A stretch of 58,927 nucleotides of DNA from Cytophagaceae bacterium. Its GTDB lineage: Bacteria > Bacteroidota > Bacteroidia > Cytophagales > Flexibacteraceae. The stretch's first letter is position 1, and every line of letters starts with the position of its first letter. The stretch lies in NCBI GenBank assembly GCA_027490155.1, contig JAIXYP010000026.1:1-58927 (forward strand), written 5' to 3'. Under the pieces are notes generated by a model. That model ran no database searches. It was not told where the DNA came from and worked only from the letters and a program-made list of their open reading frames with translations. The position numbers and the translations under genes were made by a program. Positions 1 to 9,612 of the stretch are shown piece after piece.

Positions 1-74
<74 letters not shown>

Positions 75-85
75 ATATGGGATTG

Positions 86-116
86 CAAAGGTACGTAAAA
101 ATTCTATCTATCCTAA
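86..116 (-). promoter_or_regulatory. Probable promoter of tRNA-fMet
   Basis: On the minus strand TACCTTTG (86-93) matches the Bacteroidota -7 consensus TAnnTTTG. A TTAG sequence lies 19 nt upstream, a 3-of-4 match to the -33 TTTG. The -7 box ends 12 nt before the mature tRNA, the same spacing as at the tRNA-Thr gene in this window. Confidence 0.6.
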
Positions 117-339
117 TCTTGGCTTAAAAAAATGGTAATAAGTTAGGCCTATCAACCTGCATAATTTTAATAATCGGATTTAGTTGCACCTATCAGGTTG
201 CCAGACAAATGGTTATGGCCCAGTTTTTGTATAGACCCAGCCCCCTCCAGATCTAGTTTGTTGGCCTATTTGAGCCGATTTTTTGGATAAGGCGCCAAAC
301 GAAACTAGTTTTAACTTTTTGGAGTAAAAAAACACCTTT

Positions 340-876
340 ATGGAAAGACTTATTTTTGTACGCGTTGCTTGGATGAAAAACTACCAGGGCGAGGACGATG
401 ACATCCCGGTAGGCGTTGTTAGTAACGGAGATGAAAATGAGAAGAACCGCGAAGTTTTTAGTTTTCTTCCGATGACGACCCGCAAGGACTCGACCCCTCG
501 GTACTTCCCATGGTTTGCACTCCAGAAGTCTAAGAGTATCAATTTGGGCAATTTGGGTGTGGTTTCTACCAGCAAAGTGGTTTCGCCGGTCACGGTTGTA
601 ATGTTCGCTGCGCATCCAACGACAGGCCTAAACTGCATCGTTGGCTGGTACACAAAGGCAACATTGCATAGCATGATGCAAAAGGCCATCGACCCAGAAG
701 GCAAGGAGTTTGAGTACCGTGCAGTTGCCGAAGTAGCTCACTCTAAATTGTTAAGCCCAGCTCAGCGGACCTTCACATTGACAGGCCCCGGTCAGTCCAA
801 TGTCTGGTTCGGCCCAGATAGTAAAGACGATATCACCATGATTGGCAACTACATCAATCAATGGATGAAAAAGTAG
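340..876 (+). CDS. Stand-alone restriction-associated N-terminal-type domain protein (178 aa)
   Basis: A small soluble protein with no signal peptide or membrane segment. It carries a motif series I know from the N-terminal domains of some HNH-type or restriction-like proteins: RVAWMKNYQG near residue 8, FSFLP near 41, INLGNLG near 67, VGWY near 101 and GQSNVW near 150. In those proteins a nuclease domain follows. Here the chain stops after the domain, so it is either a stand-alone form or a decayed remnant. The start is an ATG and no Shine-Dalgarno site is visible. It is monocistronic, bounded downstream by a strong hairpin terminator. Function is unknown; the family assignment is from memory of the motif pattern. 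No partner methylase or nuclease gene is adjacent. Confidence 0.75.
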   Translation: MERLIFVRVAWMKNYQGEDDDIPVGVVSNGDENEKNREVFSFLPMTTRKDSTPRYFPWFALQKSKSINLGNLGVVSTSKVVSPVTVVMFAAHPTTGLNCIVGWYTKATLHSMMQKAIDPEGKEFEYRAVAEVAHSKLLSPAQRTFTLTGPGQSNVWFGPDSKDDITMIGNYINQWMKK

Positions 877-910
877 GTTAATAACTTTTGTTCAGACCAA
901 TTTATACAAA

Positions 911-942
911 AAGGCCCAATCAGCTATGGTTGGGCCTTTTTG
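911..942. terminator. Bidirectional intrinsic terminator
   Basis: AAGGCCCAA (911-919) pairs with TTGGGCCTT around a short loop and is followed by a T run. The 5' side carries an A run, so it also works as a terminator for the converging minus-strand nuclease gene. Confidence 0.85.
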
Positions 943-993
943 TGGATACAGCGAGCTGGTAGTTTTGCTTGGTTCAGATGGGCAGAGGCCTCA

Positions 994-3900
994 TTACTTA
1001 ACTACGGGCCATGCTCCACCATTACCGATAAGGGTATAATGCCCTTGTGGGAGATGTTGGATATTGAGCTGGTTGGTACCTTGCTTAAGCTCACCCTGCC
1101 AAAACAATTGACCTAGGGTATTTACCAGCGAATAGGAATGACCTAAGAGTGGGTCCTGTAGACCAAGCGAGATCGTCAGGATATCTGTAGCTGGATTTGG
1201 GTAGATACTAATCAGAGGCTGATCAGGTGCTATTTTGAGCAGCACTGGGCTACTAGTTTTATAGCTCTGGTCCTTATCCACCATCCGGAGTCGGTAGTAG
1301 ATTGACTGCTTGGCTGGCTTAGCATCTAGGTATTCGTATGTCTGGCTGCCATTGGCAGGGACTTGATCGATGGATTCGAAGGTTCTCCCATCTTGACTGC
1401 GCTCGACGGTGTAGTGGCTGAGGTTTAGCTCTGGGCCTACTGTCCAGCGAATAAGTTGTTGGTTGCCTTGGGGTTGTGCCGATAGGCGAATCAGATCGAC
1501 TGGAAGGACAACTTGCTCCTCAGTGGCGGTCCAGTCGCTAAAGGCTGCAATACCGGTCATTGAGAGGGTATTGGTACTAGGATTGTTGCTGGAGGCCGTT
1601 TGTTGTAAATAGCTACCGCTAGTTGGTTTGCGGAAAAGCTTGAGTTTATTTTCGTTCAGCCCATTGAGTTCGTCCTCAAAATAGTTGATGGTCAATGTCG
1701 CAGCAAGCCCTGTATTGGTGCTTGGGTGGATTTCGTATTGGCGCAGAATGCTCGATTGCTCGCCTATCGTCACGCCAGCGCCTAGGTGACGAACGACTTG
1801 AGTTATGCCCATAGCCGCGCCACTACTTGTGACATTAAGGCCAAGGTTGCCAAATGAGGAGCTGGTATTGAGAGCGAGAGTCCGTTCCGAAGTTAGGTTT
1901 CCCCAGACCCTTTTGGTACTGCTCTCGCCAACTAGGTTGCCACTGAGGTTCAAGGTGTTTGTGGCTGTACTCAAGTTGCCAAGATTTAGGGTAAGGTCAT
2001 TGCTGACTGTTAGGTCATTGGCTAGCAGGAGGTCATCATTAGTGCTACGGCTACTGCTATTGTTGACCAAGAGGTTAAAAACCGTAAGGCCGCCAGTAGC
2101 ATTCAGAGTCTGTTGATTGATACCGTTGAAGGCAAGGGTACTGGTGTTTGCAGTAAAAGCAGCTTGCCCATAAAAAGTGGCATTACCACCAATTGTAATC
2201 GTTTTGTCTCCTCCGGCGAGGGCGGCACTTCCAGCTATAGTTAGGTCACCAATTAGATTTAGGTTGCTACTGATGGATTTGATACCGCTACCACTTAATA
2301 CTAGATGATTAAAGTTTATCCCACCAGTTGCCCCAATCGATTGGGCACCTGCTTTGTTAAAAGTAAAGGTGCTGGTTTCAGGAACCAAGGAGGCAGTACC
2401 GGCCAGACTTAGGGTATTGCTGATGGTGATATTGTTGTCCTGAGCTTGAAGAGCTGCTGTACCAGAGACGGTCAGATCTTCGGCCGACCAATCGGCATCA
2501 AAGCCAACAGGGCTTGCACCATCGATCAGAACGGACCTGAAGGTGTAAGCGGTGGTACCTTGTTTGAGGGTATGCGGAACCCAGTTGGCAAGCGTGATGG
2601 CCGGGCTGCGGTCGAACCTGATGGTACTGCCTGTGCCCCAAATAAACCTTGCAGGGTCGTTTTTCCAATCACAATAGCCCTTGAGCGTCAGGTAGTTGCC
2701 GTTGAAATTGAGCTGCAATGGTCCGTCGTTTGATACTGCAAAATTGCCTTTGATCGTTGTTGCACCTCCACCAGCCAGAGGGCCGAGGTTAAAGGTCGTG
2801 CTGCCAGTGGGTGCCGGTGTGAATATGAGGTTGTTAAGGGCTGCGGCAGGGCTTGTAGTGCTAGCCGACCCAAATAGCGAATAACTGCCAGGGCTGATAG
2901 CAGATTGGGTTAGTAGCAAACTGCCTGTTAGGTTGTAATTGGCTGCCACACCACTGAGAGAAATGTTGCCTTGCTGCACCATGATGCTATTACCATTGTC
3001 TGCAAAAGCACCCACCCCGCTAAAGCTGAGACTGATTCCATTGGCAAGGGTAAGGGGTGTGGTGCCAGCACCTAGGCTGATGTTACCTGTGGTTTTGCTT
3101 GCTGTTAACAGATAGCATCGGATAGCATTGTTATTACTTATGAGGCTTTGGGTGGTGGTATTGCCTACCAAGGTCAGGCTTAATCTGTCAAAACAGGTTG
3201 ATGCCATTTCTGCTGCATCCTGTATGGTGACATTGCTACGAAGGCTCAAGGATTGGTTGGCATTGGAGGCTAGGATGGCATTTTCTGCCAAGGTTAGGTT
3301 GCCGTAAATATTGGCAGTGCTAGCAAAATTGAGCGTCTTGTTGCCTGAGCCTGAAAGGCGAACATTCGGTAGGTTGATGGCTGTAGCATTTGTCAGCTGG
3401 ATGGACTGATTGCCGAGTGCATCAAAGTCGACCGTGCCTATGTTGCCCGCTACGTAATAAGCTAAGGTACCAGTTGTGTTACGGAATGTTGCCCCAGCCA
3501 CGCCATCAAGGCCCAAGGGATTGGATGTGCGGATGGTGCCGCCTTGTAGGTTGAGCGAGAGATTGGTGCTAGAAATGGCAAACGATTGGGCATCTAAGAT
3601 GCCTACGATATTCAGGATATGACTACCTGTCCCGAAGGCTACGTTTCGATTGCAGGTAGCGAGTGCGCCTGACGAAATCTCTATTGTCCCAGTGCTGCTA
3701 GATGTAATTGAGGCGATACTAAATTCAGAGTCAGCCCCTGTGATTTTGATAGGGCCACCGTTGTTGGCGATAGTTCCAGCTCCTGCAAGGCCGAAAGCAA
3801 AGTTTTTGTCGCCTGTGCCAGTTAGGGTTAACGTTTTGCCACTCATGACTTCGACCACTGCATTAAAGTTGGTGGCAGAAGCAGCACCCACCGAGAAGGA

Positions 3901-6900
3901 ACCATTGATCCGCATGATCGGTTTGCCATTGGGTGCCATTCCTGTTGGGAAGTACTCCACACCAGAAGTGCTAAAGGCGCTGCTAATGTTCCAGTAGAAA
4001 ATACTGTTAGGTTCGTACAAGATTTTTCCATTAAGGTTGCCTCCAGACTCATTGTTTGCAAAGGCATCTCCTTTGCCACCTGTTGCGTCCGGAACCTCAA
4101 TGATCCCACCTTCGCGCACCCTAATCATGGCACCTGAGCTGACGGTCGGGACCCCAAGGCCTGAGGTGCCGGCATTGTTGTGGACATAGGTGCCTTCGAT
4201 GATCAGGTCATCCCCAGGTCCATTGTTGATGGTGTAGGCCACATTGCCAACCAGTTTGCCACCACTTGCGATTAATACTTCATCGATCGTGATGGTGGTG
4301 GAGATCGTAACCGTGGACCCAGATGTAATTAATACTGAGCTGCTGGCACTGCTGGGGTTGGATGTCGTGTTTACAAAACTACCGCCCCCATCGGTGCTGA
4401 TCATCCAGAGAGAGGTGCTGTTCCAGTTGCCAGATGTTGAAGCACGGGTACGGAACAAGTTACCAGAAATGCTAGCAGGGGAGGTTGTATTTACAATGGC
4501 ACCAATGCTCCAGGTGTTGCCTAAGCGACTAAAGACCTTGAACTGGTAGGCAGTGTTTTCGGTCAGGCCACTAACTGTAACGGTGGTCGCTGTCCCTTTA
4601 TAGACTACATACTGGTTGGTCCCGATCAGGAAACCAGAGCCATAGGCTGCATTGGCTGTGTAGCTACCCCCAGTACCTGACGGAGTAGCCGTTACGGAGC
4701 TCGAAGTTGTAGCCACTACCATAACCTCGTCAAAACAATTGGTAGGGTTTACCCATGTGACCCTTAGGTTTTGGCCACTGGCGACCGCGGTAAGGCTTGT
4801 TACATTGGGTGCAGCAGTAGTAATAACGAGGTCTGAGCCATTATTTGGGCCCGTTGTGCTAGGATCGGTAGCGATGACACGTATCCGATACTTAGATCCA
4901 GCAACAGTGTTGGCAGGAATTGTGGCTGAAATGCTAGTGGCTGTTGCACTAGCGGTGGTGCCGATTATGGTACTGCCGCTACTGAAGCTGCCACTCGCAC
5001 TAGATAACTCGGCTACGAATTGATTGTTGGCACTAAAAGTACCTGTTAGGGCATAGTTGACTGTAATGGCATAGCCTGACGAACCTAAACAGATCGGCGT
5101 GGTGGCAGGGGATAGGGTCACGGAGCTGATATCCACCCCACCGCAATTGCTGGTATGGCTGCCAAGGTTTGTGTAGGTGCCGGCGCTGTAAGCAATCCAC
5201 TCGGTGCTTAGGGTCGAAAATGCTGATGTGCCGCAAGTGGCACTTGGGTTGGTCCGGATGCCTGTGCAATAGACTGGTTTGCGGACTAGTGTTTTGGCAG
5301 CTGTCGTTAGGCCACCTGTAGCTGTCCAGGCAGTGCCAGGATCACAACCGATTTTGCCTATTAAGTCGATCATGGTGGTGTTATGGAACAGTGCCACAGC
5401 ATCGTCACCATTAAAGGCCATATTGGCGCTGGTCAGGTCGGCAGATGCTACAAAACTTGCACTAGGGTGGCTTATTACAAAGGTGTTGCCATCATCTAAG
5501 ATACCAGCCAAGGAGGTGCTTGTGCTGGCTGTAGCGTTGCCGTTCAGATAAACCTTGATGGAATATTCACTAAGGTCAACTTGAGCCCCAGTCGGATTAT
5601 AGAGTTCAAGAGCACGGTTGCTACTACCGCCCTCAACATATTCAGAAATAACCAAGTCGCTGCCACCAAGGGTCAGGAAACTAGTGTTAGATGGAGAGGT
5701 AAGGTTGTATTTATTGTCAACGCTGCACCACTCAAAGACGCTAGCATAATAACGGGAGGCTGGTAGCAGACCCGAAATCACAACTTGGGTCCCAGGCCCA
5801 GCATAAACGACCTTGTTGCCATTGGCTTGATCTGTTGCGGTGCTGAAGCTGGAGTTTGCCGTATAGGTACTACCATCTGTTGGTGTCCAGCTTGTAGGAG
5901 CATCTTGACGCAGAACTACAAGTCTGTTGGTGCCGTTGCCAGCCACAAAACGCAGGGTACCTCCTGTTTCGGCCATGCCAGATGCCTGCAAGGTACTTGC
6001 CTGTGTAAAGCCGCCACCTGCACAGGCAACAGTTGTTTGGAAGCTGGTGCTGGGAGGAGAGCTTGTGGTAAAGGCTGGTGTACCTGCGTTGCATAGCTCA
6101 TAGACCTTGGCGTAGTAGGTCTTGTTTGCAGTCAGGTTCGTGATATCCACCGAATTGCCCGAGCCTAGATAGATTACTTTGTTGCCGTTGCTTTGGTCTG
6201 TTGCCGAGCTAAAGTTGGCATTCCCGGTATAGGTAGTGCCTTGTGTCGGAGTCCAGTTGACAGCGGCGCCTTCGCGCAAAACAGCCATGCGGGCGTTGCC
6301 ATTGCCTGCGTCAAACGTAAGGCTGGCGATGGTAGTGCCGACGGTGTTGAAGCTTAGATTACTGGCCTGAACGGATGGATTTCCACTGCAAGTTGGTGTG
6401 CTGGCACTGGTAGTCAGGCCAGGAGTCCGGTAGGTATTGCCATTGCTACAATAGGCAAAAACTGCAAAATGATAGGTTATGTTGGCTGTTAGGCCTGTGA
6501 TATTGACTGTGTTGGACACGCCGTTATAGACCACCTTGTTGCCAGAGCCAATATCAGTGGCCATGCTAAAGTTATTGCTAACACCAGTGCCGTAGGCTCC
6601 CGAAGGGGAGGTGGAAACTGCAGAACCAGACCTTGCGATCACCAGTGCTTTGTCGCCACTGTTGTTTGTCCAGCTCAGCGTCAAGCTATTGGCCAACAAG
6701 TTGGTGCTGCTAATTGCTGAAGCCTGTGCCGAAGGAGTACCACTACAGATATTGATTCCCCAGGCACGGGCAGAGATTTCTGGATAATCGATATAGGGGT
6801 TTCGGTTCCCTTGTTGGCTCTCGACCCTATTGTTGCGGGTGCGCTCATTGGCATCGACGGGGTCCTGAATATGCCAAGCATACATGGTATCCACATTTAT

Positions 6901-7554
6901 GACATCAGACATTGGGCCTGCCTCTGTAGGATACATAGTGTAGAAGTACATGATTGCCCGCGCTAGGTTGCCCTTGTGTGCCCGCCTTGGCTCAAAACGG
7001 CTACCACCATATTTGCTGTAATTGTCACGCACGCCAATGGCTGGGGCCGTAGTGGTCGAGGTGCTTCCGGTCATCCACTTGGTTACACTGGCTACGGCAA
7101 GGCCGTTGAACTTGTAGTTGCTCCTTGTTGTGTTCCACTCATCTAGGGTGGGGAACAAGTGGTGAATGTCGCTCACCATTGGTGCATCCGAATTGAAGAA
7201 GGATTGCGGTACGGTATGCTCGCAGTTGATGGGTGTGGGGTTTGAGTTAGTCCCGCCATAAGTAACGGCCTTTTCGTAACCAGAATACACACAAATAACT
7301 TTGTTTGCATTTGGCCCAGTGCTCTCGTTGTCAATGATGTTATACATCTTGCGCCGGGCGTTGGCATAGCTAAGGCTGTTGAGCCTACCGTCATACCAGT
7401 TAGTCTTCAGCCATGTCCTGAGGGCAGACCCAGATAGGTTTGAGGGAGGAGCAGACTGTGCAAATGCCACCAAAGGCAGCACACAAATTAAGCAGAGAGC
7501 TATTTGTCGCCAATACGATTGCCAGATGGAATGAGAGCGTAAAGTTGGATCCAT
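994..7554 (-). CDS. Giant secreted endonuclease I with lamin-tail domain and T9SS sorting signal
   Basis: A 2186-aa secreted protein. An N-terminal signal peptide (IALCLICVLPLVAFAQ) is followed by an endonuclease I (EndA/Endonuclease_1) domain at about 40-270. It contains the CEHTVPQ, DIHH, EPRRAHKGN and DPVDANERTRNN motifs expected of this metal-dependent nuclease. Three fibronectin-III-like repeats follow, each with a GNKV(V/I)Y core, then a lamin-tail domain (DLVISEYVEGG) near 640-800 and another FN3-like unit. After that comes a very long Ser/Thr/Asn/Gly-rich beta-repeat region resembling adhesin stalks. The last 80 residues are a type A sorting domain (ISIYPNPATD...). It probably degrades extracellular DNA on or off the cell surface, with export by Sec and then T9SS. 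A longer frame begins at a TTG at 7578; the ATG at 7554 is preferred because it places the signal peptide better. Domain calls are confident, but the role of the stalk is inference. Confidence 0.92.
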   Translation of the reverse strand: MDPTLRSHSIWQSYWRQIALCLICVLPLVAFAQSAPPSNLSGSALRTWLKTNWYDGRLNSLSYANARRKMYNIIDNESTGPNANKVICVYSGYEKAVTYGGTNSNPTPINCEHTVPQSFFNSDAPMVSDIHHLFPTLDEWNTTRSNYKFNGLAVASVTKWMTGSTSTTTAPAIGVRDNYSKYGGSRFEPRRAHKGNLARAIMYFYTMYPTEAGPMSDVINVDTMYAWHIQDPVDANERTRNNRVESQQGNRNPYIDYPEISARAWGINICSGTPSAQASAISSTNLLANSLTLSWTNNSGDKALVIARSGSAVSTSPSGAYGTGVSNNFSMATDIGSGNKVVYNGVSNTVNITGLTANITYHFAVFAYCSNGNTYRTPGLTTSASTPTCSGNPSVQASNLSFNTVGTTIASLTFDAGNGNARMAVLREGAAVNWTPTQGTTYTGNANFSSATDQSNGNKVIYLGSGNSVDITNLTANKTYYAKVYELCNAGTPAFTTSSPPSTSFQTTVACAGGGFTQASTLQASGMAETGGTLRFVAGNGTNRLVVLRQDAPTSWTPTDGSTYTANSSFSTATDQANGNKVVYAGPGTQVVISGLLPASRYYASVFEWCSVDNKYNLTSPSNTSFLTLGGSDLVISEYVEGGSSNRALELYNPTGAQVDLSEYSIKVYLNGNATASTSTSLAGILDDGNTFVISHPSASFVASADLTSANMAFNGDDAVALFHNTTMIDLIGKIGCDPGTAWTATGGLTTAAKTLVRKPVYCTGIRTNPSATCGTSAFSTLSTEWIAYSAGTYTNLGSHTSNCGGVDISSVTLSPATTPICLGSSGYAITVNYALTGTFSANNQFVAELSSASGSFSSGSTIIGTTASATATSISATIPANTVAGSKYRIRVIATDPSTTGPNNGSDLVITTAAPNVTSLTAVASGQNLRVTWVNPTNCFDEVMVVATTSSSVTATPSGTGGSYTANAAYGSGFLIGTNQYVVYKGTATTVTVSGLTENTAYQFKVFSRLGNTWSIGAIVNTTSPASISGNLFRTRASTSGNWNSTSLWMISTDGGGSFVNTTSNPSSASSSVLITSGSTVTISTTITIDEVLIASGGKLVGNVAYTINNGPGDDLIIEGTYVHNNAGTSGLGVPTVSSGAMIRVREGGIIEVPDATGGKGDAFANNESGGNLNGKILYEPNSIFYWNISSAFSTSGVEYFPTGMAPNGKPIMRINGSFSVGAASATNFNAVVEVMSGKTLTLTGTGDKNFAFGLAGAGTIANNGGPIKITGADSEFSIASITSSSTGTIEISSGALATCNRNVAFGTGSHILNIVGILDAQSFAISSTNLSLNLQGGTIRTSNPLGLDGVAGATFRNTTGTLAYYVAGNIGTVDFDALGNQSIQLTNATAINLPNVRLSGSGNKTLNFASTANIYGNLTLAENAILASNANQSLSLRSNVTIQDAAEMASTCFDRLSLTLVGNTTTQSLISNNNAIRCYLLTASKTTGNISLGAGTTPLTLANGISLSFSGVGAFADNGNSIMVQQGNISLSGVAANYNLTGSLLLTQSAISPGSYSLFGSASTTSPAAALNNLIFTPAPTGSTTFNLGPLAGGGATTIKGNFAVSNDGPLQLNFNGNYLTLKGYCDWKNDPARFIWGTGSTIRFDRSPAITLANWVPHTLKQGTTAYTFRSVLIDGASPVGFDADWSAEDLTVSGTAALQAQDNNITISNTLSLAGTASLVPETSTFTFNKAGAQSIGATGGINFNHLVLSGSGIKSISSNLNLIGDLTIAGSAALAGGDKTITIGGNATFYGQAAFTANTSTLAFNGINQQTLNATGGLTVFNLLVNNSSSRSTNDDLLLANDLTVSNDLTLNLGNLSTATNTLNLSGNLVGESSTKRVWGNLTSERTLALNTSSSFGNLGLNVTSSGAAMGITQVVRHLGAGVTIGEQSSILRQYEIHPSTNTGLAATLTINYFEDELNGLNENKLKLFRKPTSGSYLQQTASSNNPSTNTLSMTGIAAFSDWTATEEQVVLPVDLIRLSAQPQGNQQLIRWTVGPELNLSHYTVERSQDGRTFESIDQVPANGSQTYEYLDAKPAKQSIYYRLRMVDKDQSYKTSSPVLLKIAPDQPLISIYPNPATDILTISLGLQDPLLGHSYSLVNTLGQLFWQGELKQGTNQLNIQHLPQGHYTLIGNGGAWPVVK

Positions 7555-7802
7555 TGAGCAGGAACAAGGTGGAGGCAACCTTAGCCAGAAGCCTTTCGGT
7601 GTAGGTTTATTGTATTGAGTGGTGTGGTGTTGTTGGTTCTAGATCAGGGTAAGCATCGCTGCTGAAGCTGGTCGTGGCTCTTTTGGTGATCAAAAGTACC
7701 GAAAGTCATTGGGTTTTAATCAGTCCCTAATGTTATTGTTTGATGGTCAATAATTTGGGCTAAGGTTCTCCCTACAGCGTACGCAAAGCGGCTAAGCTTC
7801 TT

Positions 7803-7810
7803 TATCTTTG
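7803..7810 (+). promoter_or_regulatory. -7 promoter element of tatC
   Basis: TATCTTTG matches TAnnTTTG about 40 nt before the tatC start. No TTTG is present at the expected -33 position, so only the -7 half is supported. Confidence 0.4.
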
Positions 7811-7850
7811 TGGTTGGCTTCGTATTAAGGAGCTGCCCCTTACCGCTGTG

Positions 7851-8684
7851 ATGACTGATCGAAAAATACCGCTGCTTGACACAAGCGAAATGTCATTTCT
7901 GGACCATCTGGAGTCCTTGAGGTGGCATATCATCAGGGGAGTGGCAGCTATTTTGGTTTTTACGATAGTCGCGTTCGTGAACAAGTATTTCTTGTTTCAT
8001 GAGCTGATTTTGGGTCCATCAAGGTCTGATTTCTGGACCTATCGGCAGCTATGTATGCTGGCTGAGCGGCTTAATGAGCCTGATTTGTGTATAAAGGGGC
8101 TAAATTTTACCCTCCAAAGCCGAACGATGGGTGGCCAGTTCACGACGCACCTCACGGTGTCTTTTGTAGCAGGACTGATTGTGGCTTTTCCGTACGTGTT
8201 CTGGGAGATTTGGCGTTTCATCAGGCCAGGTCTTTATCCGCAGGAACGCCGTGCCACCCAAGGTGCTGTTGCCTGGGTGAGTCTACTTTTTTTCACTGGC
8301 ATCATGTTCGGGTACTACGTCTTGTCGCCACTTAGTATCAACTTTTTGGCCAACTACACGGTCGATGAGTCGGTCACGAACAACTTTGACATCTCTAGCT
8401 ACATGAGTACCCTAGTCATCATGGTGATGGCCTGTGGGCTGACGTTCCAGCTGCCGATGATTGTCTTGGTGCTAAGCAAAATTGGCATCCTGACGCCTAA
8501 ATTTATGCGGACTTATCGCCGCCACGCCATTATCGTGATCTTAATCGTGTCGGCAGTGTTGACCCCAAGCCCAGACGTGTTCAGCCAGCTGTTGGTCGCT
8601 ATTCCGATCTACTTCTTGTACGAGCTGAGCATCTTCGTGAGCCGGTCGGTAGAGAAAGGTAAGTTGGCCAAAGCCAATGCCTAG
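7851..8684 (+). CDS. tatC: Sec-independent (twin-arginine) translocase subunit TatC
   Basis: A 277-aa polytopic inner-membrane protein, the receptor subunit of the Tat pathway that exports folded proteins with twin-arginine signals. The conserved cytoplasmic N-terminus (MSFLDHLESLRWHI) and the loop FPYVFWEIWRFIRPGL with the essential Glu are present, along with six hydrophobic segments. The C-terminal block (LTPSPDVFSQLLVAIP) is also typical. The frame can begin at a GTG at 7848; the adjacent ATG at 7851 is taken as the start. No tatA/tatB gene is visible nearby. A loop of about 50 residues between the first two membrane segments is longer than in Proteobacteria, as is common in Bacteroidota. 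Confidence 0.96.
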   Translation: MTDRKIPLLDTSEMSFLDHLESLRWHIIRGVAAILVFTIVAFVNKYFLFHELILGPSRSDFWTYRQLCMLAERLNEPDLCIKGLNFTLQSRTMGGQFTTHLTVSFVAGLIVAFPYVFWEIWRFIRPGLYPQERRATQGAVAWVSLLFFTGIMFGYYVLSPLSINFLANYTVDESVTNNFDISSYMSTLVIMVMACGLTFQLPMIVLVLSKIGILTPKFMRTYRRHAIIVILIVSAVLTPSPDVFSQLLVAIPIYFLYELSIFVSRSVEKGKLAKANA

Positions 8685-8742
8685 ACTAGGTACTTCCTGA
8701 TCCTAGCCAATCACAAATTAGGCTATAGGAGGGTGCAAACTG

Positions 8743-9423
8743 CTATTTGCGGGATTTTTTTGGCCTGGTTTTGTTGTGCGATTTGTCTGCCTGGTTGTAT
8801 TTTTTGGGGTCCATCAGGGCTGGGTCTAGCTCCTTAGATATCCGCTCGCCAAATGGCTTACGTAGGTAATGTTGGCATTGGGCCGTGGGGTGAGCTTTAT
8901 AGTAGGCCTCGTCCACGCCATAAGTCGAGCAGCCAAGCAACAAACTATCTGTATTAAACTGCAGGATACAGACTGGGCAGTCGATCGGTATACAACCGTG
9001 CATTTGGCGTTCGTTATCGATGACAAGTTTTTTGGCCTCTACCTTTACCGGGATGGCCACCACCGCGGACATAATGTTGCCGAGCATACAATAGGCCCTG
9101 ATGTAAGGTAGTTTGGTGGTCCAGCCACGAGTCCGGACCAAATCCCAACGAAAAGCCTGCTCAAATGCAACACCTTTGGGCCTTGAGGGTTGGTTTTCCT
9201 GGATCTGTTTCAAGAAATCCTTATGTTCGTCTGCCTTCAGGACCTTCATTATCATCTTGATGAGCTCTTTTTCGGTAGGCATTTTGGCTAGGCCAGTCTC
9301 GACCGTGCTGCTGATGGGCCCAGCTGTAGTCTTTTTAGGTCTTAGGTACTGCGCATGGCATGGCAGACCAGCGCCTAGCAAAAGGCAGCAAAACAAGATC
9401 AGGTAGGCAGTAATACGACGCAT
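8743..9423 (-). CDS. Secreted hypothetical protein (226 aa)
   Basis: I do not recognise the family. The ATG at 9423 starts a clear Sec signal peptide (MRRITAYLILFCCLLLGAG...CHAQ). The longer frame back to a GTG at 9468 would bury it and is rejected. The mature part is mostly polar with a Cys cluster in its second half (CIPIDCPVCILQF and LLGCSTYG) that could form disulfides or bind metal. The C-terminus is very basic (KKSRK). A -7 promoter box lies only five bases upstream of the start, suggesting a leaderless message. It converges with tatC across a 58-nt gap. Confidence 0.8.
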   Translation of the reverse strand: MRRITAYLILFCCLLLGAGLPCHAQYLRPKKTTAGPISSTVETGLAKMPTEKELIKMIMKVLKADEHKDFLKQIQENQPSRPKGVAFEQAFRWDLVRTRGWTTKLPYIRAYCMLGNIMSAVVAIPVKVEAKKLVIDNERQMHGCIPIDCPVCILQFNTDSLLLGCSTYGVDEAYYKAHPTAQCQHYLRKPFGERISKELDPALMDPKKYNQADKSHNKTRPKKSRK

Positions 9424-9428
9424 AGCTA

Positions 9429-9436
9429 CAAAAGTA
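9429..9436 (-). promoter_or_regulatory. -7 promoter element abutting a start codon
   Basis: On the minus strand TACTTTTG matches TAnnTTTG and ends five bases before the ATG at 9423. If it is used, transcription would start at or within a base or two of the start codon. No -33 TTTG lies at the standard spacing. Confidence 0.45.
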
Positions 9437-9612
9437 GGCCAAACTGGGTCAAAGTCCGTAACAGCCACTGATGTCTAACTAACCTGTGTGGCCATAACGA
9501 ACCTGCTTATGGCTTGGCAAAGCCAATCTCAAAGGATGGGGTGCTTTGGTTTTGTGCCTGTTTTTTTGACAACTTGCTCCTAGTCCTCCCAACCAAACCC
9601 GTTAGATCGAGA

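Noticed and set aside
3650-5551. Several plus-strand frames inside the giant nuclease gene
   Set aside because: They are low-complexity shadows of the Ser/Thr-rich stalk on the other strand.
7827-7832. AAGGAG resembling a Shine-Dalgarno site before tatC
   Set aside because: It lies 15-18 nt from the start codons, too far, and other genes in the window show no such site.
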